A stretch of DNA of 64,000 nucleotides from positions 1-64,000 of the forward strand of contig NZ_VZIZ01000019.1 of assembly GCF_009812035.1 (NCBI RefSeq), given 5' to 3'. Positions 1 to 8,803 of the stretch are shown here, piece after piece (the first letter of the stretch is position 1; each line of letters begins with the position of its first letter). Origin of the DNA: Psychrobacter nivimaris. GTDB lineage: Bacteria; Pseudomonadota; Gammaproteobacteria; Pseudomonadales; Moraxellaceae. The notes beneath the pieces are model-generated. The model did no database searches and was not told where the DNA came from. It saw nothing but the letters and a program-made list of their open reading frames with translations. The position numbers were made by a program, and so were the translations under genes.

Positions 1-217
1 GAAGCTGTTCGCCGGTCTTGTTAATTTCGAGCTTAGCTTATGACTTTTGCAAGAGGTCTACTAGCTAATGTGAAAACCAATAGTATTAAACCAATGCCAA
101 ATAAACTTAAGTTTAATCGTTTAGGTATTAAGAGCATATTAAATAAATTAAAAATTATTCAATAAAAAATTAGTTTAGCTACGTTAAAAAGTATCAACTG
201 AATTATATTTTTGGATT

Positions 218-322
218 TAGTTAATCCTCTATAAAAGAGCTACAGCGTTAACCTCGCTTGAAGTATCACAGTTACATCTGCACTCAGTTGCCTTATATCT
301 CTTTTAAACTGAATCAACTATA
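218..322 (+). repeat. 105-bp MITE-like inverted-repeat element, copy 1
   Basis: This stretch matches the reverse complement of 45177-45282 at roughly 90 percent by hand alignment. The ends are imperfect terminal inverted repeats of about 25 bp: TAGTTAATCC...TAAAAGAG on the left, and TATAGTTGATTC...TAAAAGAG read inward from the right. It has no coding capacity. Size, inverted ends, TA-rich borders and a second copy fit a miniature inverted-repeat transposable element; this is inference. Confidence 0.75.
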
Positions 323-331
323 GCAAGCATT

Positions 332-361
332 AAAAAAGCCCTGCAGTTGCAGGGCTTTTTT
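332..361 (-). terminator. Rho-independent terminator of ssb
   Basis: A perfect stem (AAAAAGCCCTGCA paired with TGCAGGGCTTTTT) with a two-base loop lies about 20 bases past the ssb stop codon and gives a U-tract on the minus strand. Confidence 0.9.
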
Positions 362-383
362 ACATTAAAGTCTAAGGTATATC

Positions 384-1007
384 CTAGAACGGAATATCAT
401 CATCTACAGGGCCGTCTGGCATTGCTGTAGGCTTAGATTGTGCAGGTTTCTGTGCTGGCTGATTGAACTGGTTTTGCTGAGCAGGCGCTTGATTGTTAAA
501 ACTGTTCTGACCACCTTGAGCCGCTGGTTGGTTATAGCCGCCTTGATGTGCCATCTGGTTATTTGCTTGCTGACCAAAGTTATTCTGGTTGTTTTGGCCA
601 CCTTGATTATTATAGCCGCCACTCTGACCTTGGTTCTGACCACCAAAGCTATCTCCACCCTGACCGCCGCCAGTTTGACCATCGAGCATCTGCATTTGTT
701 CAGCACGAATCTCAGTAATATAACGGTCTTGACCACTTTGGTCTTGGTATTTACGTGTGCGCAAACTACCTTCGATATAGACTTTGCTGCCTTTACGCAG
801 GTATTGCGCTGCGATTTCACCTAGACGGTTAAAAAGTGCGATACGATGCCACTCTGTCGCTTCTCTTTTTTCGCCGCTTTGTTTGTCTGTCCACTGCTCT
901 GATGTCGCAACCGAGATATTGGTTACGCTACCGCCATTGCTGAATTGGCGTGCCTCAGGATCTGCTCCGAGGTTACCGATGATGATAACTTTATTGACTC
1001 CGCGCAT
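384..1007 (-). CDS. ssb: Single-stranded DNA-binding protein SSB
   Basis: SSB coats single-stranded DNA during replication, recombination and repair and recruits partner proteins through its C-terminal tip. Residues 1-110 are a typical OB-fold ([17 protein letters not shown] near the start, then [10 protein letters not shown] and [10 protein letters not shown]). Residues 111-198 form a long linker rich in Gln, Asn and Gly. The protein ends in the acidic tip DDDIPF, the usual docking peptide. At 207 residues it is slightly longer than the E. coli protein because of the linker. The start has an AAGGA ribosome site. In related genomes ssb lies beside a YajR-like transporter gene and uvrA; here a lipoprotein gene and an IS separate them. 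Confidence 0.97.
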   Translation of the reverse strand: MRGVNKVIIIGNLGADPEARQFSNGGSVTNISVATSEQWTDKQSGEKREATEWHRIALFNRLGEIAAQYLRKGSKVYIEGSLRTRKYQDQSGQDRYITEIRAEQMQMLDGQTGGGQGGDSFGGQNQGQSGGYNNQGGQNNQNNFGQQANNQMAHQGGYNQPAAQGGQNSFNNQAPAQQNQFNQPAQKPAQSKPTAMPDGPVDDDIPF

Positions 1008-1324
1008 GATACCGTCCTTTTACTTATGAATAATTTAATAAACTGTTTTAATCGTTATCTGATAGCATCATTTGATACTATCAATTGTATAATTTTACTT
1101 TAACCAATTTTTATCGAAATATCTATAGGCTACTTATGGTGCACGTCAGTCTATGTCGCTTAGATACTCTATCTTGATATACTAGTCGATATTGTAGAGT
1201 CCAATAAATAACAGGTAATAGATAAATATGCTGCTATTTTGCCATTTTAAGACTCCGAAGAACACCTTTCACCTTTATCGATATTGCATAGCACCTTACT
1301 TATTATCAAATGATTTAGAGATTT
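1008..1324. other. Intergenic region upstream of ssb
   Basis: AT-rich, 317 bases between the ssb start and the end of the DUF3833 gene, both on the minus strand. It must carry the ssb promoter; a TACAAT-type box is visible on the minus strand but no well-spaced -35 partner. No gene or clear terminator is seen. Confidence 0.5.
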
Positions 1325-1936
1325 CTAGTTAGCATCAGAAGGCTTGCGATGCATGCTCAATGTCACGCTACCCAACTCTACGCCAAATTTTTTCATCACT
1401 GAGCGATTGAGCATGACATCCTCATTGATAAGATACATCCAATCATCGAACGTTACTTTATAGGTTTTGTCCTCGACAAGTAACTCTAATAAGTAATTCC
1501 AGTGCAACGTATTGCCAACCACTTTCCCTGTTGCCTCGCCAATGACATCACCTGCCACACCTTTCCAGCTGCCATCTGTCTGCTCAGTCAGACGCCATAT
1601 GCGCTGCGATTTTGTGCCATCTGCCCACGAGAACTTCTCGTTTAGGACAATGACATCATCTCCCTCATGGGTTGCATCAATATCGACATAAAAGCGCTTT
1701 TTGACCTCACCATTTCGACCTTGGAACATACCCCAACCATCGATTTGACCCGAAAAAAACTCGTGCATGTCGAGTGTTGGGGTGGTGCTCTGATAGGCCT
1801 GAATATTTTGCGTAGCACAACCAGAAGTCAATAGCATGGCTGATAAACCAAGACCTACTGTTAACTTAGCTATTGAGCGATGCGCCTTCTTTTTACCCTC
1901 TATGACACTACCATACAACATCTTAAATTTACTCAT
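1325..1936 (-). CDS. DUF3833-family lipoprotein
   Basis: The first 40 residues are a basic region, a hydrophobic stretch and a lipobox (LLTSGC), so the mature protein should be lipidated at Cys39 and anchored in the envelope. The rest reads as the DUF3833 family: FFSGQIDGWGMFQGRNGEV followed by a beta-rich body with W-rich segments (DGSWKGVAGDVIGEATG). The family has no established activity that I know of. At 203 residues it is near family size with a somewhat long N-terminus; a shorter start is possible. It stands alone between ssb and the IS630 remnant, so its neighbours say little. Confidence 0.85.
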   Translation of the reverse strand: MSKFKMLYGSVIEGKKKAHRSIAKLTVGLGLSAMLLTSGCATQNIQAYQSTTPTLDMHEFFSGQIDGWGMFQGRNGEVKKRFYVDIDATHEGDDVIVLNEKFSWADGTKSQRIWRLTEQTDGSWKGVAGDVIGEATGKVVGNTLHWNYLLELLVEDKTYKVTFDDWMYLINEDVMLNRSVMKKFGVELGSVTLSMHRKPSDAN

Positions 1937-2066
1937 ATTAATTCCTTTTAAATAGAGATAAATAGTTAGTTTCCACTGATTGATATTGGTCGTTTATGAG
2001 ATTGCTGTCTGTGCAATTTTTGCTATTTGGCTTTGTTTCTATATAAAAACATAAGCCTAAAGCTGT

Positions 2067-2986
2067 TATAGTCACTTGACTTCAAAAATGTTATAAGATA
2101 AATCAACTAAACGATTGTTACTATGAATACCTATGACTTACTCCCTAGATTATCGCAAACAAGTTTTAAAAAGCTTAGATGAGGGCATGACCTTTGCTGA
2201 AGCTGCTGTTTTCTATGATATCAGTCCAACGACTATCCAGAAGTGGAAAAAGCGTCTTCATAGTAAAACCACTCGATATATTAAGCCCTACAAAATAGAG
2301 GATGAAGCCTTAGCTCAAGATGTCAAAGACCACCCTGACGATTATCACTATGAGCGAGCACAGCGTTTTGATTGTAGCCCAACAGGCATCAGTAAAGCCT
2401 TAAAGCGTATTGGTGTTAGCAAAAAAAAAGACACTTGAGCACCCCAAAGCTTGTCCTGTGAAAAGAGCGACTTATCTAGCCAAGCTTAACCACTACATTG
2501 CTCAAGGCTTTGCTATTGTCTATATGGACGAGAGTGGCTTTGAGAGTGAAACGATGCGTCCTTGTGGTTATGCACCCATTGGTAGCCCCTGCATTGGCAG
2601 TTACAATTGGCAAGCCAAAGATCGAACCAACGTCATTGGTGCACTATATGGCAAAACGCTGTTTGCACTCAATTGCTTAAAGACCAACATTAATAAAAAG
2701 ATTTTCTATCACTGGTGCAAGTTCACGCTGATACCAAAGCTTAAGAGAAAATGTGTAATCGTTATGGATAATGCAGCCTTTCATAAAAATAAACGCATTC
2801 AAAAATACTGAATAGACATGGCCATCGTATTCTATGGCTGCCACCCTACAGCCCTGACTTAAATCCCATCGAGAAAAAGTGGGCTCAAGTGAAGTTTTTA
2901 CGCCAAGGTTGGATGGAAAATGACTTATCTAAATTGTTTTATGATATTCATCCAGAACATAACTCTTTTGTAGTGCAGTGACTATA
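2067..2986 (+). mobile_element. IS630-family insertion sequence, decayed
   Basis: The element has terminal inverted repeats: TATAGTCACTTGACTTCAAAA at the left (from 2067) and, read inward on the other strand, TATAGTCACTGCACTACAAAA at the right (to 2986). The outer TA dinucleotides fit the TA target duplication of IS630/Tc1-mariner elements, making the element about 916 bp (2069-2984). It encodes a two-frame transposase that is further broken. It inserted about 10 bases past the stop of the YajR-like gene and lies in the interval between ssb and that gene. Confidence 0.9.
2133..2981 (+). pseudogene. IS630-family transposase, frameshifted
   Basis: Three consecutive frames make one transposase. 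2133-2438 encodes the N-terminal helix-turn-helix part (SLDYRKQVLKSLDEGMTFAEA). The frame then changes at a run of nine A (2421-2429) into 2410-2811, which carries the DDE-domain motifs YMDESGFE and VIVMDNAAFHKN. The last part (LNRHGHRILWLPPYSPDLNP, then IEKKWAQVK) lies in a third frame, about 2808-2981. The A-run shift could be natural programmed frameshifting or transcriptional slippage, as in several IS630 relatives. The second break, near 2805-2808, looks like a single-base deletion: one extra T would restore IQKLLNRHGH. It separates the last acidic residue from the core, so the copy is probably inactive. Confidence 0.88.
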
Positions 2987-2995
2987 TATGTCGTA

Positions 2996-4360
2996 TTAAA
3001 TATCTAGCGGACTTTGCGCCAAACTCGATAGCTGCTGACGTGAATCATCCGTCAACTGTGTCTTATCTAACTTTAAATAGGCGACTTGCTCTTTTGCCAT
3101 TACGACCAGCTCGTCAACGCCATCTACTGCCAGCATCTGTCGTGACCAGTCTTGGATATTGATGTCTTTGGGAATAGTAACCGTTGTGCTCGATAGATAA
3201 GGTGGCTGAGAAATGGGAATAATAATAAGCAATGCGGCACCCATAATAATAGCCAGTATGCCCCACGCCAACAAATTAGGCTGGCTTAATAACAGACCAC
3301 CCATTGCCCCGCCTACAAATGCTCCAAAGAACTGACTGGAAGAATTAAGCCCCATTGCGGTCGCTTTATTGGCGACTGGTGCGCGCTTAGATATCCATGA
3401 AGGAATCGTCGCCTCAAGCAGGTTAAAGCCCATAAAATAAAGCAGCAAACCCAATATGATACCAACACCGACCTGACTGCCAAGCGCAAGTATTGCTAAA
3501 GCGGCGGTCATCAATGCAATCGCACCCAAAAAAACCTGACGCATTTTGCGTTTCTTTTCAGCGATGATAATAAACGGTATTGCGATGGCGAAGCCAATAA
3601 ACAATAGTGGCAAATACACCATGCCTTGCTGACGTACTGACAAGCCAAGTACGTCACTGAGCTGGTGCGGCAATATCACAAATATCGCCGTCATCGTCAG
3701 ATGTAGCGCAAAGATGCCGATATGTAAGCGGTTAAGATCGCCAATCTTAAGGACAGTGGCCAACTGTTGACCGATGGTCTTATTATCCAGATTGTGCTTG
3801 AGCACGCGCATAGGCGTCGGTACTACCACCAATAGCAGCATCGCTAATATAGCAAATCCTGAAGTTAGCCAAAACAGCCCAGAGATACCGAGCGAGCCGA
3901 CTAATAATGGACCAAAGGCAAAGGCCAGCATAATAGAGGTCGCAATCGTCAGACCCATCGTGGCCATCGCTTTGGTACGCATTTCCTCACGAGTCACATC
4001 AGCCAGTAACGCCATCAGCACAGCAGAGACCGCACCACTACCCGCCAGCGCTCGACCAATGATCACTTCGTAAATATCTGTCGCATTTGCTGCAATCATG
4101 CCGCCGACGGCGAACAGTATCAATCCTAGAAAGATAATAGGCTTACGCGGAAATTTATCAGCAGCCAAACTCATCGGTATCTGAAAAATAGCCTGCCCTA
4201 AGCCATAAATACCAACGGCCAAACCAATCAAAAACGGCGTCGCGTGTGCATAATTGTCACCGTAGACAGAAAATACCGGCACAATCATAAACAAGCCAAT
4301 CATACGTAAGGCAAAGATGCCACCGACTCCGAGGATTGCCCGTTTCTCTACGCTATTCAT
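2996..4360 (-). CDS. yajR: YajR-like MFS transporter with C-terminal YAM domain
   Basis: A 454-residue major facilitator protein, the same length as E. coli YajR and similar throughout. About twelve hydrophobic segments occupy residues 10-380. Motif A-like DKFPRKPIIFLG lies in the loop after helix 2, and GRALAGSGAVSAVLMALL in helix 4. The last 70 residues (PPYLSSTTVTIPKDINIQDW onward) match the soluble ferredoxin-like YAM domain that marks YajR. The substrate is unknown; drug/proton antiport is the usual guess. It is divergent from uvrA across 667 bases, and the ssb-transporter-uvrA neighbourhood is recurrent in Moraxellaceae and Pseudomonas. The IS630 remnant abuts its 3' end. Confidence 0.88.
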   Translation of the reverse strand: MNSVEKRAILGVGGIFALRMIGLFMIVPVFSVYGDNYAHATPFLIGLAVGIYGLGQAIFQIPMSLAADKFPRKPIIFLGLILFAVGGMIAANATDIYEVIIGRALAGSGAVSAVLMALLADVTREEMRTKAMATMGLTIATSIMLAFAFGPLLVGSLGISGLFWLTSGFAILAMLLLVVVPTPMRVLKHNLDNKTIGQQLATVLKIGDLNRLHIGIFALHLTMTAIFVILPHQLSDVLGLSVRQQGMVYLPLLFIGFAIAIPFIIIAEKKRKMRQVFLGAIALMTAALAILALGSQVGVGIILGLLLYFMGFNLLEATIPSWISKRAPVANKATAMGLNSSSQFFGAFVGGAMGGLLLSQPNLLAWGILAIIMGAALLIIIPISQPPYLSSTTVTIPKDINIQDWSRQMLAVDGVDELVVMAKEQVAYLKLDKTQLTDDSRQQLSSLAQSPLDI

Positions 4361-5027
4361 ACTTGCCTCACTGGTTGATCATTGCTGGTTGCTCATTGCT
4401 ATCTTTCACGACTAACACTTGCGCCATACCATGATTTATCACTACTGGTTTATCAAGGCATTGGCCTATAAATCAAGCCCCCTAGTATAAGACATTCGCC
4501 GTTTGGTTGCCGAGACTTTTGTCTTACTGGTGCAGTAACGTATGCGCCCTCAACCCAAGCCATTCATATTACGAGATTATTTTGTTACCAAGTGCATCAG
4601 ATGCACAGTCATGCCTTGAATAATGCTGTCACCATGACAATAAAGTAAAACGTTGTCAGCACAATTAATGGCTCACTCACCCCATCTACGTAACGACGAA
4701 CGCTTCTATAAAATGACATTTTGGTCAAAACCATAACAAACGATGCCTGTTACTTAACACTGATTTGATTTAGATTTGCTGAGTCCTATAAAAATAGTCA
4801 TAGGAGCGACAAGCAACGTAAAGCCAAACAACAATAGAAAGTTAATAACTAGGTTGGCATAACTTTTACCTTATCAATATATGTACCTTTTATAACGACA
4901 CTACTTATAACAACACTATAAATTTAGAATTATTCACCTTTTAACCAACCACTTTACTGATCTGTATTTACTTTTTAGCTTGAGATATTTCCCAATCCCC
5001 TTTTAGCAAATAGGAAACCTATAACCG
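4361..5027. other. Divergent intergenic region yajR-uvrA
   Basis: 667 bases with no credible gene. It starts with a 14-bp tandem duplication (4373-4400, GGTTGATCATTGCT followed by GGTTGCTCATTGCT). It must hold promoters for both genes; one candidate for uvrA is at 4765-4792. Length and AT richness suggest decayed sequence as well. Confidence 0.5.
4765..4792 (+). promoter_or_regulatory. Candidate sigma-70 promoter for uvrA
   Basis: TTGATT at 4765-4770 and TATAAA at 4787-4792 are 16 bases apart. This would give a leader of about 230 bases before uvrA. No SOS-type palindrome was recognised. Weak support because AT-rich DNA gives such matches by chance. Confidence 0.3.
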
Positions 5028-7940
5028 ATGGCACATGACCATATCGCAATACGCGGCGCACGTACTCATAATTTAAAAAACATCGATTTAGACATTCCAC
5101 GAGATAAATTTGTGGTAATCACTGGCCTATCTGGCTCTGGTAAATCTTCATTGGCATTTGACACGCTATATGCCGAAGGGCAACGTCGTTATGTCGAGAG
5201 TTTATCGGCATACGCGCGTCAGTTCCTCTCGCAAATGGAGAAACCTGACGTCGATAGTATCGAAGGTCTATCCCCTGCGATTGCTATCGAGCAAAAATCA
5301 ACCAACCATAATCCACGCTCAACGGTCGGTACGATCACTGAGATTTATGATTACCTGCGTCTATTATACGCGCGTATCGGTACGCCTTATTGCCCAGAGC
5401 ATGGCGAACCTATGGTGGCGCAGTCGGTGACCGAAATGGTCGATCAGGTTATGGCACTCCCCGATGAGACCAAGCTTATGATCCTTGCGCCAGTAGTGCG
5501 TGAGCGTAAAGGAGAGCATACGGTGCTGCTTGAGCAATTGATCGGTCAAGGGTTTGTACGCGTACGCGTCGATGGTCATGTCTATGATACTGATGAGCTA
5601 CCGACGCTCGATAAGAAGAAAAAGCACACCATCGAAGTGGTGGTTGACCGCTTTAAAGTACGTGATGACTTAGGTAACCGCGTCGCTGAGAGCTTGGAGA
5701 CCGCGCTACGTTTGGGACAAGGTCTAGTGACGCTGCACTTTATGGATGGTAATCCTACTGAGGGCGGCTCTGATAATCAAGTGATGTCTGCCAAGCACAG
5801 CTGTCCGATTTGTGATCGCGCTGTACCTGAGCTTGAGCCGCGCATGTTTAGTTTTAACAACCCCTACGGTGCTTGCCCAACTTGTGATGGACTCGGTAAG
5901 CGTCAGTATTTCGCTGCTGAAAAGCTCATTACTCATGTTGATAAGACGCTCAATCAAGGCGCGATTAACGGTTGGGATAAGCGCCACTCGTACTATTTTG
6001 GGCTGCTAACCACCGTTTGTAACCATTTTAATATCGATATGGATACGCCGTGGACGGAGCTGCCCAAAAAGCAGCAAGAGCTGATCATGCACGGCTCAGG
6101 TAAAGAGAAGCTCACCTTTAACTTTACCGATGAGCGCGGACGTAAAACCAATAAAACCGTTCCTTTTGAAGGCGTACTACCCTATCTTGAGCGCCGTTAT
6201 GCCAAAACGCAAAGCAACTTAGTGCGTGACGAGCTGGCAAAGTATCTGGCTGACACCACGTGTAACGTTTGCGATGGCGCGCGTCTGAACGAGATTTCGC
6301 GCAATGTGCGTGTCGATGAACAAACCATCGCTGAAATCGTCAAGCTCTCCATTGGCGACGCGGCGGACTATTATAAGACCTTAAAGATTGACGGTCATAA
6401 AGGTGAGGTGGCAGAGAAGATCTTTAAAGAGATTAACGAGCGCTTAAACTTCTTGGTCAGCGTTGGCCTCGATTATCTAACCCTAGCGCGCTCTGCCGAA
6501 ACCCTATCCGGCGGTGAAGCGCAGCGTATTCGTTTGGCCAGTCAAATTGGTGCGGGTCTGATGGGCGTGATGTATGTCCTTGATGAGCCGTCCATTGGCT
6601 TGCATCAGCGTGATAACGACCGCTTGCTTAAAACTTTAACACGCCTGCGTGATTTAGGTAATACCGTACTGGTCGTTGAGCACGATGAAGATGCGATTCG
6701 TCAAGCGGATCACGTCATCGATATCGGTATTGGGGCTGGCGTACACGGTGGTCATATCATCGCCGAGGGCACGGTCGATGAAGTGATGGCAACGCCAGAC
6801 TCGCTCACCGGACAATATATGTCGGGCGAAAAACGCATTGAGATACCAAAAGTGCGGCATAAAGCCAAAACCGTAGAGGTCGAGGTTAAAGGTAAAGCGA
6901 AAGCCAAAACTAAAAAGGTACCGATGACTATCGAGCTCAAAGGCGCCTCAGGCAACAACCTAAAAGACGTCGATCTGAGCCTGCCCGTTGGGGTGATGAC
7001 GTGTGTCACGGGTGTATCGGGTTCTGGTAAATCAACGCTGATTAACCGTACGCTTATGCCTATCGCCGCCACACAATTAAACAATGCCTCAACGCTAATC
7101 GCGGATAAGCATGACAGCATTAGCGGTCTTGAGCATTTGGATAAAATGGTCGATATCGATCAAAGCCCAATTGGTCGTACCCCGCGCTCCAATCCTGCGA
7201 CTTATACTGGCGTCTTCACTCCCGTGCGTGAGATGTTCGCGCAAACCCCTGAAGCCCGCGCACGTGGTTATAAAGCTGGGCGCTTTAGCTTCAACGTCAA
7301 AGGCGGACGCTGTGAGATGTGCCAAGGCGACGGTCTCATCAAAGTTGAGATGCATTTTTTACCGGATATGTATGTGCCGTGTGACACCTGTGAAGGCAAG
7401 CGTTATAACCGCGAGACCTTAGAGATTCACTATAAAGGCAAAACCATCGCTGACGTGCTCGAGATGACGGTAGAGGACGCCACTGAGTTCTTCTCGGCGA
7501 TTCCAGCGATCTATCGTCGCCTGCAAGCGTTGATGGATGTGGGGCTTAGCTACATTCGCTTGGGTCAGTCTGCACCGACACTATCTGGCGGTGAAGCGCA
7601 GCGGGTGAAACTGGCACGCGAGCTTGCCAAACGCGACACGGGACAGACGCTATATATCTTGGATGAGCCAACCACAGGTTTGCATTTCCATGATATTGAT
7701 AAGCTGCTCAACATCTTGCATGCGCTACGCGATAAAGGTAACACCATCGTGGTCATCGAGCATAATTTGGATGTTATCAAAACCGCGGATTGGGTGATTG
7801 ATCTTGGCCCTGAAGGCGGTAAAGGCGGCGGCATGATTATCGCGGAGGGTACGCCAGAAGAGGTCGCAGAGGTCGAAGGCTCACACACGGGTGAGTTTTT
7901 GAAGCCGATGCTTACGCAGGTGGTTTCTGAGGCAGGTTAG
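5028..7940 (+). CDS. uvrA: Excinuclease ABC subunit A (UvrA)
   Basis: UvrA is the damage-sensing ATPase of nucleotide excision repair; it loads UvrB at DNA lesions. The 970-residue protein has the full tandem ABC layout: first Walker [13 protein letters not shown] near residue 35, a zinc site CPICDRA...CPTCDGLG, a second Cys pair CNVCDGARL, signature [16 protein letters not shown] with LDEPSIGLH, second Walker [13 protein letters not shown], the zinc module CEMCQGDG...[10 protein letters not shown], and signature [17 protein letters not shown] followed by [13 protein letters not shown]. Nothing is missing. The short lysine-rich stretch between the two halves (about residues 617-637) looks like a flexible linker. 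It is transcribed alone and ends at a hairpin terminator. Confidence 0.98.
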   Translation: MAHDHIAIRGARTHNLKNIDLDIPRDKFVVITGLSGSGKSSLAFDTLYAEGQRRYVESLSAYARQFLSQMEKPDVDSIEGLSPAIAIEQKSTNHNPRSTVGTITEIYDYLRLLYARIGTPYCPEHGEPMVAQSVTEMVDQVMALPDETKLMILAPVVRERKGEHTVLLEQLIGQGFVRVRVDGHVYDTDELPTLDKKKKHTIEVVVDRFKVRDDLGNRVAESLETALRLGQGLVTLHFMDGNPTEGGSDNQVMSAKHSCPICDRAVPELEPRMFSFNNPYGACPTCDGLGKRQYFAAEKLITHVDKTLNQGAINGWDKRHSYYFGLLTTVCNHFNIDMDTPWTELPKKQQELIMHGSGKEKLTFNFTDERGRKTNKTVPFEGVLPYLERRYAKTQSNLVRDELAKYLADTTCNVCDGARLNEISRNVRVDEQTIAEIVKLSIGDAADYYKTLKIDGHKGEVAEKIFKEINERLNFLVSVGLDYLTLARSAETLSGGEAQRIRLASQIGAGLMGVMYVLDEPSIGLHQRDNDRLLKTLTRLRDLGNTVLVVEHDEDAIRQADHVIDIGIGAGVHGGHIIAEGTVDEVMATPDSLTGQYMSGEKRIEIPKVRHKAKTVEVEVKGKAKAKTKKVPMTIELKGASGNNLKDVDLSLPVGVMTCVTGVSGSGKSTLINRTLMPIAATQLNNASTLIADKHDSISGLEHLDKMVDIDQSPIGRTPRSNPATYTGVFTPVREMFAQTPEARARGYKAGRFSFNVKGGRCEMCQGDGLIKVEMHFLPDMYVPCDTCEGKRYNRETLEIHYKGKTIADVLEMTVEDATEFFSAIPAIYRRLQALMDVGLSYIRLGQSAPTLSGGEAQRVKLARELAKRDTGQTLYILDEPTTGLHFHDIDKLLNILHALRDKGNTIVVIEHNLDVIKTADWVIDLGPEGGKGGGMIIAEGTPEEVAEVEGSHTGEFLKPMLTQVVSEAG

Positions 7941-7966
7941 TTTAGTTAATTGTTTGGTTTTAATTT

Positions 7967-7998
7967 AAAGGCTGCTCTTTTGGGAGTGGCCTTTTTTG
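7967..7998 (+). terminator. Terminator of uvrA
   Basis: AAAGGCTGCTC pairs with GGAGTGGCCTTT using two G-U pairs, followed by a T-run, about 25 bases past the uvrA stop. Confidence 0.8.
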
Positions 7999-8072
7999 TT
8001 GGGTGATGTTATTTGAGGTAAGTCAACACTTATGTCTTATCAATCTAAGGCTATCTCACTATATTTTGTCTT

Positions 8073-8753
8073 TCAAGATAAATCGTAATGGTAAATAAAA
8101 AAAGCATCCTCACCTTCAGATATACAAAATCCATCAATTAATTCACCCTTATACTTGCTAATATCATTATCTTCATCTAAATAACCACAAAAAACTGTAA
8201 AGTATTTATAGTGCGGATTACCAAGATATTGTTGAATAGCAAATGAATTGTCTATTCTCGTTCTTATAGATTCAGACTGATTTATAAATCTTAATATTTC
8301 GTCGCTTACTCTTATCTCGCCTATTTTAGAATAATCTAAACCCTCATCCGCTATATAATATAAGTCAGGTATATCAATTCCATAGCAATTTAAAACCGTT
8401 AAAGCGTAGATATTTTTCTCATTCTCCTTCTCAGTTGTTATTTTCATATGACCATTCTTAAATAAATACAAATCGCTATTAAACCTATCTCTTATAGACT
8501 CATCAAAATCTACAAAAATAGATTCATCTTTAAAAGACTTATCTGGAGCACCTAGAATTTCTCTAACCTTCTCATAACTCCTACCTGGCATCAACGAGTA
8601 AAGCAGGTCACTTGTCAATATTTTATCTTCATTAGGGTTTTTTAAAGTATTATTATTAGCCTCTACTTTTTTTAAATCTCTGTATGCTAAGACTCTGCTC
8701 ACAACTAAAACAAATAGACCTCCTAGAATTGCTGCAATAATATTTTCGATCAT
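8073..8753 (-). CDS. Membrane-anchored protein of unknown function with BamE-like motif
   Basis: Not recognised as a named family. Residues 3-23 (IENIIAAILGGLFVLVVSRV) are one transmembrane helix at the N-terminus; the remaining 200 residues are soluble. After the anchor a segment reads LMPGRSYEKVREILGAPDKS, the G-x-S/T...V...LG-x-P pattern seen in BamE/SmpA-like folds, then a beta-rich part ending FKNGHMKI. The gene is AT-rich, unlike its flanks, and follows the HEPN-like gene at 8804-9817 by 50 bases on the same strand, so the two are probably co-transcribed. Together they form a small accessory island between uvrA and core genes. Function unknown; it may be a membrane tether or sensor for the upstream gene. 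Confidence 0.8.
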   Translation of the reverse strand: MIENIIAAILGGLFVLVVSRVLAYRDLKKVEANNNTLKNPNEDKILTSDLLYSLMPGRSYEKVREILGAPDKSFKDESIFVDFDESIRDRFNSDLYLFKNGHMKITTEKENEKNIYALTVLNCYGIDIPDLYYIADEGLDYSKIGEIRVSDEILRFINQSESIRTRIDNSFAIQQYLGNPHYKYFTVFCGYLDEDNDISKYKGELIDGFCISEGEDAFFIYHYDLS

Positions 8754-8803
8754 ATATTTTCCTCTTGTTACATGGAATTAAAAATCAGGATATTATAGAC
8801 TTG

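Larger units (their letters stand above)
1..383. other. Non-coding edge region with repeat copy and terminator
   Basis: AT-rich DNA downstream of ssb. I see no convincing gene in the first 217 bases; open frames at the very edge close within 70 bases, so a gene tail entering from outside cannot be excluded. The rest holds a 105-bp inverted-repeat element (218-322) and the ssb terminator (332-361). Confidence 0.6.

Noticed and set aside
1..66. Tail of a gene entering from outside the window
   Set aside because: Frames close within 70 bases and the fragment matches nothing I recognise; cannot be supported.
404..824. Two overlapping open frames in the ssb region, one on each strand
   Set aside because: They are shadows of the Gln/Asn/Gly-rich linker codons of ssb; their proteins have no coherent composition.
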